NCBI GenBank assembly: GCA_012519925.1
Contig: JAAYPF010000010.1
Span: 1-46,761, forward strand
Direction of reading: 5' to 3'
From: Clostridiaceae bacterium
Lineage (GTDB): Bacteria > Bacillota > Clostridia > Acetivibrionales > Acetivibrionaceae
Length of the DNA: 46,761 bases
Positions within the stretch are counted from its first letter, which is position 1, and each line of letters starts with the position of its first letter. Position numbers and translations under genes: made by a program. Shown in pieces: positions 17,984 through 25,430 of this stretch. Below the pieces are notes generated by a model. That model was not told the origin of the DNA and searched no databases. It saw nothing but the letters and a program-made list of their open reading frames with translations.

Positions 17984-18841
17984 TTATACCTGCCTTTTTA
18001 AATATATTTCTAAAGCCTCTTGCCATTCTTTAAACATAAAGTTTGACGTCATCTTGAGCATATAGTTTTCCAAAACAGAATATTTCGGTCTGGGTGTTGG
18101 ACTTGGATACTCCTCAGTTGTGCAAGGAACTACCTTTGTTGATATTCCTTTCTGACGGAATATTTCTTTTGTAAACTCATACCATGTACACTGTCCCTCA
18201 CATGTTCCGTGAAAAAGTCCATAGTTTTCAGTTTCAATCAAATATCTTATCATCCCCGAAAGTTCTTCCGTACTTGTTGGCGTTCCTCTCTGATCCCCTA
18301 CCACTTTAATTTCATCTCTTGTTTCAGAAAGTGTCAACATAGTTCTGACAAAATTCTTACCTTCTCCATAAAGCCATGCAGTCCTTATAATATAATGCTT
18401 ATCGTTAAAAAGCTTGACAAACTTCTCACCTTCAAGCTTTGTTTTGCCGTAGGCAGTTTTTGGTATAGTATCATCAAACTCCAAATAAGGTCTTGCATTA
18501 CTATCTCTTAAAATACCTGCGCCATCAAACACATAGTCTGTTGAAATATGCACTATTTTTGCATTTACTTCCTTCGATGCAATAGAAAGATTTCTTGGAC
18601 CTATTGCATTTACAGCAAACGCACTGTCAAAATCCGTTTCACAAGCATCTACATTCGTATAAGCAGCACAATTGATAATAACATCAGGATTTAATCCCTT
18701 GACCATTGAGAGGACATCCTCGAGAATTGTGATATTTATTTCCTTTAAATCGACAGCAGTAATATCATATCTACTTTTATCAAGTTGACGTATAATTTCC
18801 TTTCCTAGCTGCCCTTCTGAGCCTGTCACTATTACCTTCAT
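17984..18841 (-). CDS. rfbD: dTDP-4-dehydrorhamnose reductase
   Basis: 285 residues. VTGSEGQLGKEI is the nucleotide-binding motif, HISTDYVFDG and AYGKTKLEGE hold the catalytic residues (Tyr-x3-Lys), and RTAWLYGEG follows. This is RmlD, the last step giving dTDP-L-rhamnose. It lies between rfbC and rfbB with gaps of 15 nt and 1 nt. Confidence 0.95.
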   Translation of the reverse strand: MKVIVTGSEGQLGKEIIRQLDKSRYDITAVDLKEINITILEDVLSMVKGLNPDVIINCAAYTNVDACETDFDSAFAVNAIGPRNLSIASKEVNAKIVHISTDYVFDGAGILRDSNARPYLEFDDTIPKTAYGKTKLEGEKFVKLFNDKHYIIRTAWLYGEGKNFVRTMLTLSETRDEIKVVGDQRGTPTSTEELSGMIRYLIETENYGLFHGTCEGQCTWYEFTKEIFRQKGISTKVVPCTTEEYPSPTPRPKYSVLENYMLKMTSNFMFKEWQEALEIYLKRQV

Positions 18842-18856
18842 AGTACCCTCCCCAAA

Positions 18857-19405
18857 TTATAAGCCTGCTTCTTTTATAGTAGGCAAAATCTTATCTTTCT
18901 CAGACAATATAAACTCACAATCCATATCTGGCCACTCAATTGCGATATCACTATCATTATATATTATTCCTGCATCATACTCAGGATGGTATAGGTTAGT
19001 TGTTTTATACAAAAACTCTGTATCCTCTTCCATAGTTAGAAAGGCATGTCCGAATCCTTCTGGAATATAAAACATTGTTTTATTCTCCTCCGACAGTTCA
19101 ACTCCATACCACTTACCAAAAGTATCGCTTCCTTTTCTAAGATCTACTGCTACATCATAGACTCTTCCTTTTATAACTCTTACCAATTTTCCCTGAGGAT
19201 ATTTAGTCTGGAAATGGATACCTCTAAGAACACCTTTTTTTGATTTTGAATGGTTATCCTGAACAAATTCCATATTAAGTCCTAGTTCTTTAAATGATTC
19301 TTTATTATACGATTCCAGAAAAAATCCCCGGTTATCCCCAAAAACTTTTGAATCAATAATAACTAAGTCTTTAATTCCTGTTTGCTTAATTGAAAAATTA
19401 TTCAT
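18857..19405 (-). CDS. rfbC: dTDP-4-dehydrorhamnose 3,5-epimerase
   Basis: 182 residues. DNHSKSKKGVLRGIHFQ includes the conserved catalytic His, and FYIPEGFGHAFLTMEED and YNDSDIAIEWP are typical RmlC cupin segments. It epimerises dTDP-4-keto-6-deoxyglucose. It is the first of the rhamnose genes in transcription order, 44 nt after the BY-kinase gene. Confidence 0.95.
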   Translation of the reverse strand: MNNFSIKQTGIKDLVIIDSKVFGDNRGFFLESYNKESFKELGLNMEFVQDNHSKSKKGVLRGIHFQTKYPQGKLVRVIKGRVYDVAVDLRKGSDTFGKWYGVELSEENKTMFYIPEGFGHAFLTMEEDTEFLYKTTNLYHPEYDAGIIYNDSDIAIEWPDMDCEFILSEKDKILPTIKEAGL

Positions 19406-19449
19406 TATGCTTAAAATACCCCCTAGAATATTTTTTTATAATTTAATCA

Positions 19450-20844
19450 CTACTTATATTCGTAATTATAGTAATTGCCTCTTCCTGTATCCATTTTTGT
19501 CAAAACAGTACCTATAATGTTGGAATTAACACTTGCAAGTGCTTTCTTTGCTCTCTTTGCCATATCAATTCTTGTTTGACTACAAGCAAATACCAATATA
19601 GCTCCGTCGGTTGTACCTGCAAGGATTGCCGCATCGGTTACTTGTCCTACTGGTGGAGTATCTATTATTATTGTATCGTAATCGTCTTTCAACTTTTCCA
19701 ACAACTGTTGCATTTTATTTGAACTTAGAATTTCTGCTGGATTAGGTGGAATAGGACCACTTGGTATAACAAATAGATTTTGTATTCCCCTAAGGGTCAT
19801 TGAATTTATTTCTTTATCGTCTATATCACCCTTAATGATATTAGTTAAGCCCTTTTCATTTGCTATTCCAAAATAGTGATGCACCTTTGGTTTTCTTAAG
19901 TCTGCGTCAATGACTAGAACTTTCTTGCCTGATTTGGCAAAAGCCACTGCCACATTTACAGCTGTTACTGTTTTACCATCTCCTAAGGTAGGACTGGTGA
20001 TTACTATAGACTTCAGTTCCTTATCTACGCTCATATAATGCAAATTTGTACGAATTTCTCTGAAGGCTTCTGAAGCCGGTGCTTTTGGATCATTTTTTGT
20101 AATAAGGTTTTTGAGGTAATCCTGCTCGAGTACTTTAGGATCTTTTGCTTTTCTTTTACCTCTCTTACCCCCTTCAAATTCCGGTACTGTACCGATGACA
20201 TTCAATTCCAACTGTCTTTCTACATCTTCTGGCTTCTTAAAGGTATAATCCAGCATTTCCAATAAATATATCAACCCAGCACCTAGTGCTAAACCCACAA
20301 TACCAGCCAATCCTACATTTTTCTTTTTGCTTGGACTTACAGGGAACGTAGGCGTCTTTGCAGTATCTATAACCTTTACGTTTTTTACTTGAATTATATC
20401 CGATGCCATTTGCTTTATTACAAGGGCAAGTTCATTTACAACATCTGCCGCAAGTTGGGGGTCTGTGTCTTCATAACTTATACTGAAAATTCTTGAATCC
20501 TTTACTGTCTGAACATTTACATTCCTTTTGAACCTACCTGCATTAACACCAAGTTTTTTTTCTATACTATCGGCAACAAGATTTGATTTGAGTAATTCTC
20601 TATAGTCGTTTACAAGCTGATTATTAATCTGTATATCAGCAATGCTCAAGCTTGCCACCTTATCTGATTCTTTACCTAAGAAAAGTGTGGTATGTGCCTT
20701 ATAAACAGGCTTCATATAAAATTGAGTCACTACAAAAGCTGAACTGGTCGCTAAAATAAAACAAATCGCAATAATATACCACTTTTTTAGAAGTGTTACG
20801 AATACTTCCCTTAAGTCAATCTCAATATAATCACTTTTCCCCAT
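19450..20844 (-). CDS. Fused Wzz chain-length regulator and BY-tyrosine kinase
   Basis: 464 residues. A Wzz domain with membrane segments near residues 21 to 41 and 177 to 198 is joined to a cytosolic kinase. The kinase shows a Walker A (SPTLGDGKT, about 284 to 292), Walker A' (VIDADLRKP, about 312 to 320) and Walker B (TIIIDTPP, about 391 to 398). The C-terminus has four tyrosines in the last seven residues (YYNYEYK), the autophosphorylation tail. Such kinases control polymer length and export. In many Firmicutes the membrane modulator and kinase are two proteins (CapA/CapB); here they are one, as in Proteobacteria. The opposing phosphatase is likely the PHP protein at 21558. Confidence 0.92.
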   Translation of the reverse strand: MGKSDYIEIDLREVFVTLLKKWYIIAICFILATSSAFVVTQFYMKPVYKAHTTLFLGKESDKVASLSIADIQINNQLVNDYRELLKSNLVADSIEKKLGVNAGRFKRNVNVQTVKDSRIFSISYEDTDPQLAADVVNELALVIKQMASDIIQVKNVKVIDTAKTPTFPVSPSKKKNVGLAGIVGLALGAGLIYLLEMLDYTFKKPEDVERQLELNVIGTVPEFEGGKRGKRKAKDPKVLEQDYLKNLITKNDPKAPASEAFREIRTNLHYMSVDKELKSIVITSPTLGDGKTVTAVNVAVAFAKSGKKVLVIDADLRKPKVHHYFGIANEKGLTNIIKGDIDDKEINSMTLRGIQNLFVIPSGPIPPNPAEILSSNKMQQLLEKLKDDYDTIIIDTPPVGQVTDAAILAGTTDGAILVFACSQTRIDMAKRAKKALASVNSNIIGTVLTKMDTGRGNYYNYEYK

Positions 20845-20872
20845 ACTTTAAAATCCCCTTTTCAAAAATTGA

Positions 20873-21481
20873 TTAAACTTCGGATAATAAATATGAATAC
20901 CTGTAGAAGAGCTCTTTTGCACGTTCATAGTCTCCCCCAAGTGTATTTCTTAAATATGATTTCAGCTCTGTCATTCCTTCGTCATCTAGACCTTCATCCA
21001 TTAGACCTTGTATATATGCTATATTGACCGATGAATATATCCTGCGAAAATCTGCAAGGTCCTCATCATCAATCTCATCTCTATGTTCTTTGATCTTTCT
21101 TTCTACCCAGCTCACTGATTCAGCATTCTTTGTTGCCTTTGGAGTGGGCTCCTTTTTGTCACCTTCAGACAATGTCGGTTTTGGTGTTGCTTTCCCCTCT
21201 TGAGTGACTTCTACATTTTGTGACTTATTAGTAGGACTTGGAGTCCTAAGAATAACATCGGATTTGTACTTCGAGGTTGGCGTAGCCAATGGTGTAGCAA
21301 TGTCCGAATTATGAGTCACAACAGTGTCAATCACTGCAACAGGTGTTATAATCCCGGGTGTTGAATTGCCAGCTGTACCTTTTGTAGCACCATCTTTATC
21401 TTGTTGAGTAAGAAGGGGTAATAAAACTCCTGCACCTACAGTCAGTAACATAGCTAAAAAAACAACAATCCCTTTTTTCAT
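20873..21481 (-). CDS. Secreted or membrane-anchored Thr/Pro-rich protein of the polysaccharide operon
   Basis: 202 residues from the ATG at 21481, which has AAGGAG upstream. The N-terminus is basic then hydrophobic (MKKGIVVFLAMLLTVGAGVL), a signal peptide or membrane anchor. It is followed by about 100 residues rich in Thr, Pro and Ser with repeated TP pairs. The C-terminal 70 residues are acidic and probably helical (EIDDEDLADFRRIY). I do not recognise the C-terminal domain. Its place between the phosphatase and the kinase suggests a role at the cell surface in polymer assembly or attachment, but that is a guess from context. Confidence 0.6.
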   Translation of the reverse strand: MKKGIVVFLAMLLTVGAGVLLPLLTQQDKDGATKGTAGNSTPGIITPVAVIDTVVTHNSDIATPLATPTSKYKSDVILRTPSPTNKSQNVEVTQEGKATPKPTLSEGDKKEPTPKATKNAESVSWVERKIKEHRDEIDDEDLADFRRIYSSVNIAYIQGLMDEGLDDEGMTELKSYLRNTLGGDYERAKELFYRYSYLLSEV

Positions 21482-21557
21482 ACTTGTACTCCTTCTTTTA
21501 TACAAAAACAATATTAATATATTTGCAAATTGTTGTCAATTAATATAATGCACTTTC

Positions 21558-22346
21558 TTACATCTTTAGACGTAATTTTCTTAGTATTCCTACCATTAGT
21601 AGTCGCTTTTTAGCCGAACACATACTTAGAACATCCTCGTTTTCCAGTACTCGCTGAGGATTGGTATACATAATTCTTTCAGCGTTTTCAAAACCACAAA
21701 GATCAGTGATTTTCTTTTCAATTTCCTGTTTATCTGACAGTATTCTGTTCAGGCTGTGGGAATCTGTGCCTACAATATGTACCATCCCAGCTTTCAATAA
21801 CTCGTAGGCTGCTCTTTTTGCTCTTTTCCCATGAGCACCTATAATACTCTCAGAATTAATCTGCAATAGAACTCCCTTGTCAACGAGCTCTTTTAACAGC
21901 TTACTTTTCCTATATTCTAAACAGTATCGCTCAGGATGTGCAATAATAGGAGTAAAACCTTCTAATTGCATGGAAAATAAAAGTTCTGACATATACTTAG
22001 GAATTGTCTCGAAAGGAAATTCAATTAGTATGTATTTAGAGTCGTTTAACGAAAGTATCTCATTGTTCTTTATTCTTTCAATGATATCATAAGAAGCATA
22101 AACTTCCATGCCCGAATAAATCTTAAGCTTTATTTCTTCTCTATCAATTTCTTGTTGAAGAAGTCTTACCTTTTCCCTTATTTCCTCAGGTGTCGGAACA
22201 TAGTCATCTCCGCTAATAAAATGAGGCGTAGCTATAATTTTCTCTATACCTTTCTTCTGAAGCTCCCTCACTAATACCATCGATTGCTCAAGACTCTTTG
22301 GACCGTCATCTATTCCATATAATATATGACAATGAATATCGACCAT
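21558..22346 (-). CDS. PHP-family protein-tyrosine phosphatase (CpsB/YwqE type)
   Basis: 262 residues from the ATG at 22346, preceded by GGGAAGG. Metal-binding motifs of the PHP fold are visible: MVDIHCHILYGIDDGPKS at the N-terminus, IATPHF, then IIAHPERY and GTDSHSLNR. This matches CpsB/Wzb-like phosphatases of Gram-positive capsule loci, which remove phosphate from the tyrosine tail of the BY-kinase. It is the first gene of the operon, right behind a good sigma-A promoter. Confidence 0.9.
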   Translation of the reverse strand: MVDIHCHILYGIDDGPKSLEQSMVLVRELQKKGIEKIIATPHFISGDDYVPTPEEIREKVRLLQQEIDREEIKLKIYSGMEVYASYDIIERIKNNEILSLNDSKYILIEFPFETIPKYMSELLFSMQLEGFTPIIAHPERYCLEYRKSKLLKELVDKGVLLQINSESIIGAHGKRAKRAAYELLKAGMVHIVGTDSHSLNRILSDKQEIEKKITDLCGFENAERIMYTNPQRVLENEDVLSMCSAKKRLLMVGILRKLRLKM

Positions 22347-22391
22347 TAAAATACCTTCCCCTGTCTGCCTAAAATATAGTGTATTAATCAT

Positions 22392-22420
22392 ATTATACAG
22401 CTTGGACACACAAAATGCAA
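22392..22420 (-). promoter_or_regulatory. Sigma-A-type promoter of the polysaccharide operon
   Basis: On the minus strand TTGCAT (22415 to 22420) and a perfect TATAAT (22392 to 22397) are 17 nt apart. The start codon of the phosphatase gene is about 45 nt downstream, leaving a short leader without obvious secondary structure. This probably drives the operon running to 1814. Confidence 0.7.
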
Positions 22421-22495
22421 AGTATAAATAACACTTAACAAACCTTTGACTTGAAAGAATAATACTTCTATACTAAATAGCAAGGAAATAAACTT

Positions 22496-22525
22496 TAGGC
22501 AACCGGTTTTATAACCAGTTGCCTA
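22496..22525 (-). terminator. Hairpin terminator after the SLH protein gene
   Basis: A 13-bp inverted repeat (TAGGCAACCGGTT against AACCAGTTGCCTA, one mismatch) with a TTAT loop. It sits about 57 nt past the stop codon of the gene at 22583 and just before the promoter of the polysaccharide operon. The T-tract on the minus strand is interrupted (AAGTTTATTT), so termination may be incomplete. Confidence 0.6.
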
Positions 22526-22582
22526 ATTTAAATAACACTTAAAACTCTTTCATACTAACTTTTAATATATGTACTTTAACAA

Positions 22583-24754
22583 TTATTTATCTGCCTTAGC
22601 TTCCGCTGCCTTTATGCAATTAACGATAACAGTAGAAGCTTCCGCTCTTGTTACATCCTTTTTAGGTTTAAATGTATTGTCTGGATAACCAACTACTATT
22701 TCCAACTCCACAGCCTTTGCTACGAATCCATAGGACCAGCTTCCGATATCGGCATTATCTGCAAATTTAAGCTCTGCCTTTTCAACAGCTTCATAGCCGA
22801 AGGCCTTCATTACCATTACAACCATTTCTTCTCTTGTCAATTTGTTGGAAGGTCTGAAGGTGTCATCTTCATAGCCAACAATTATATTCTTATCAACAGC
22901 CGCTTGAACATATCCTGCAGCCCAATCACCTATTTCATCTTTATCCTTAAACTTAAGGTCAGGTTTATCAACTGGTGAAAGTCCAATAGCTTTTGCTATA
23001 ATTACAGCCATTTCAGCTCTTGTTACTTGTAAATCCGGCTTTACTGAACCATCGGGATATCCTGTTAATACTTCCTTTGTAACAAGTTCAAGCATATTAT
23101 CTTTCGCCCAGTGAGTATCTGATAAATCCGTAAAAGGATTTGCTCCCGGCATAGCTGTAGGTGTAGGTTGTACTACTGCTGTGCTAGTAGGTCTTGGTGT
23201 GGATGTTGTGTTTGACGATCCTCCACCGCCGCCCCCACCAGATGAACCGCCACCACCGGATGAACCGCCGCCACCAGTAGGTCTTGGTGTTACTTCAGGT
23301 GTAGGTGTTACTGTTGGTTCTGGAGTTACATCGGCTGGATTTGGCAAACTACCTTTGTAACCAAAACGCTCTTCCCATAAGAATTTCTTAAAGTAGTAAA
23401 TCTGGTCATTTGGATGAGCATTAACTGTAGCTTCAAATTCTTCAATATAATCATCAAAAGAATTAATTCCTCTAGCTGTTAATGTATCCATCGCCCTTAT
23501 CATTACGTCTAATTTTGACTTAAAGGTGTTATATACTGCCAACCTTGAAACATTAATATCTATTTTGTATGGATCATCTTTTGCATCGTATATGAAATCA
23601 TCGGTTGATAACCCTCTCAATGTACCTAAGACCTTAACAAATAACATGAAGCCTTTTACATCATCATAGTCCCCTGTGAAAGCAAAATTGATTCTTTCAG
23701 TTATATCGTTAAATTTAGATGTATCAAAACCCTCATCTTCAACACTCATTCCAAAATATTTGATTGCCCATTTTATTGTAGCCTTATTGTCATCGGAGTA
23801 TGAAGCAAAAGCTTCTAAAGCTGCATTTATATCTTCACTTGGCATAGAACCGAGTATTTTTTCTGCTTCTTTTCTAATGTCTGCTAAATTACCGTCGCCT
23901 ATTGCATCTAATACATTAAACATAAATAGATCTCTTTCGGCCTTACTGAGGGAAATCAATTCGAGATAAAGCTTTTGGATAGGTGTAACACTTGGTCCAT
24001 CATCCGTAGGCTTTTCGAGTGCTCCACTATAACCTAAGCCTTCACTTTTTAAGAACCTCTTAAAATTATATATCTCGATATTAGCATGGGCATTGATTAC
24101 GCCTTCAACATAATCTATAAATTCATCAAAAGTATCAATACCTCTATTGTTAAGTGTCTCGATATTTGTTATAAGCTTATCCATTTCTGTCTTAAGAACA
24201 TTACTTCCTACTTTTATATCTAGTTTGTAGACATCGGAAGCTTTATCATAAAAAGCATCCTTTCCAGTAAGAAGTCTTAAATTGTCAAATATGCTGACAA
24301 ATAATCTTATACCCCTGTCATCATAATAATCACCAGTAACTTCAAAGTTAATCATCTTTTGAATACGTCTAAAACCAAACGTAGTATAGTCTTTCGCAGA
24401 AATTTTACTTAAATTGAATTGATCAATCATAAATAAAAGTCTGCTCTTATATGTACTAGGATAATTCCCATAAACCTTTAGTGCTGCAGCTATATCTTGA
24501 TCGGACAATGGTATAATATCGCTTACATCGTCAACATAATCTAGATAATTGCTGTCTGTGATCTCTTCAAGCAAATCAGAAAAAGCAAGCCTGTCTGACT
24601 TATCAAGATCAATTGCTTCTAGAATCATTTTCTGCACCGGATTTATGTCTGAGCCCATACCGTAGGATACGCTAAAGGTCATACCGAAAACCATTGCCGC
24701 ACCTAAACACAAACATATAATCTTTTTTGAGAGTTTTCTAAACACCCTACCCAT
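22583..24754 (-). CDS. S-layer homology surface protein with a duplicated domain
   Basis: 723 residues. A signal peptide occupies about residues 1 to 32. Two related units of about 225 residues follow, each starting with a helical PxQKxxLExI segment, containing an FTGDYDD-like or VTGDYYDD segment, and ending with a GIxxFDxxIxxxE ... YxFKxFL segment. Then come a TPEPTVTPTPEVTPRPT stretch and a Gly/Ser run. Three SLH repeats fill the C-terminal 180 residues (TRAEMAVIIAKAIG; TREEMVVMVMKAFG; TRAEASTVIVN). SLH repeats bind pyruvylated secondary cell-wall polymer, so the protein should sit on the cell surface. I do not recognise the duplicated domain. Confidence 0.88.
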   Translation of the reverse strand: MGRVFRKLSKKIICLCLGAAMVFGMTFSVSYGMGSDINPVQKMILEAIDLDKSDRLAFSDLLEEITDSNYLDYVDDVSDIIPLSDQDIAAALKVYGNYPSTYKSRLLFMIDQFNLSKISAKDYTTFGFRRIQKMINFEVTGDYYDDRGIRLFVSIFDNLRLLTGKDAFYDKASDVYKLDIKVGSNVLKTEMDKLITNIETLNNRGIDTFDEFIDYVEGVINAHANIEIYNFKRFLKSEGLGYSGALEKPTDDGPSVTPIQKLYLELISLSKAERDLFMFNVLDAIGDGNLADIRKEAEKILGSMPSEDINAALEAFASYSDDNKATIKWAIKYFGMSVEDEGFDTSKFNDITERINFAFTGDYDDVKGFMLFVKVLGTLRGLSTDDFIYDAKDDPYKIDINVSRLAVYNTFKSKLDVMIRAMDTLTARGINSFDDYIEEFEATVNAHPNDQIYYFKKFLWEERFGYKGSLPNPADVTPEPTVTPTPEVTPRPTGGGGSSGGGGSSGGGGGGGSSNTTSTPRPTSTAVVQPTPTAMPGANPFTDLSDTHWAKDNMLELVTKEVLTGYPDGSVKPDLQVTRAEMAVIIAKAIGLSPVDKPDLKFKDKDEIGDWAAGYVQAAVDKNIIVGYEDDTFRPSNKLTREEMVVMVMKAFGYEAVEKAELKFADNADIGSWSYGFVAKAVELEIVVGYPDNTFKPKKDVTRAEASTVIVNCIKAAEAKADK

Positions 24755-24987
24755 TATAATTCCCCCTTAAACCTACTAAAAATATAATAATACCCTGCAT
24801 CGTCCTTACTCTACATCGTCAAATACATAAACAGTGCATTAGAATCTTAAACAAGATTATGAAAGTTACTTAAGTAAACCAACAGAAGCAAACCTGATAA
24901 AGTAGCTAGAAAATGTCATTATAGTAGAAATGTTAAAAAGCTGTATTTTATCTGTATTGTAAATTTTCTACTAATTTAATCATAATA

Positions 24988-25016
24988 ATATTAGCACATT
25001 TCATAAACTATTTCAA
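24988..25016 (-). promoter_or_regulatory. Probable sigma-A promoter of the SLH protein gene
   Basis: TTGAAA (25011 to 25016) and TAATAT (24988 to 24993) on the minus strand are 17 nt apart, between the HIT gene and the SLH gene. It would leave a leader of about 225 nt before the ATG at 24754. Apart from this, the 280-nt gap shows nothing I can name. Confidence 0.45.
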
Positions 25017-25034
25017 TATAATTCAACATTTGTT

Positions 25035-25379
25035 TTATATTATTTTTGGCCCTAATTCTTTTCCGCCTATCAAATGATAATGGAGGTGAAATACCGTCTG
25101 CCCCGCTTCCTCTCCGCAATTTGTTATTAATCTAAAGCCCTTATCCCCAAGCCCTACCTTTAATGCGATCTGTTTTGCCGCCAAATGAATATCCTTTAAG
25201 ATATCTGCATTCTGATGGTCTATTTCCATAACATTTCTAACATGTACCTTTGGAATTATCAAAACATGTACTGGTGCAACAGGATTGATGTCCTTAAAGG
25301 CCAATATCTTTTCATCTTCATAAACAATTTCCGATGGAATTTCTCTTTTAATAATTTTACAAAATATACAATTATCCAT
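25035..25379 (-). CDS. HIT-family nucleotide-binding protein
   Basis: 114 residues, the usual size of HinT-like proteins. The histidine triad is seen as VFHLHYHLIGG near the C-terminus, and the N-terminus has CIFCKIIKREIPSEIVYEDE, with the CxxC pair common in the family. These are small purine nucleotide hydrolases acting on phosphoramidates, including aminoacyl-adenylates. It is 51 nt downstream of alaS and probably in the same transcript. Only the C-terminal tail after the triad is short. Confidence 0.93.
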   Translation of the reverse strand: MDNCIFCKIIKREIPSEIVYEDEKILAFKDINPVAPVHVLIIPKVHVRNVMEIDHQNADILKDIHLAAKQIALKVGLGDKGFRLITNCGEEAGQTVFHLHYHLIGGKELGPKII

Positions 25380-25430
25380 ATTACGTCATCCCTTCTTTGA
25401 TTGCTTGTATTTAAGTTTATTATATTAAAA

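Noticed and set aside
22425-22542. Direct repeat AAATAACACTTAA on both sides of the operon promoter hairpin
   Set aside because: Two copies of a short AT-rich word about 100 nt apart are not enough to propose an operator.
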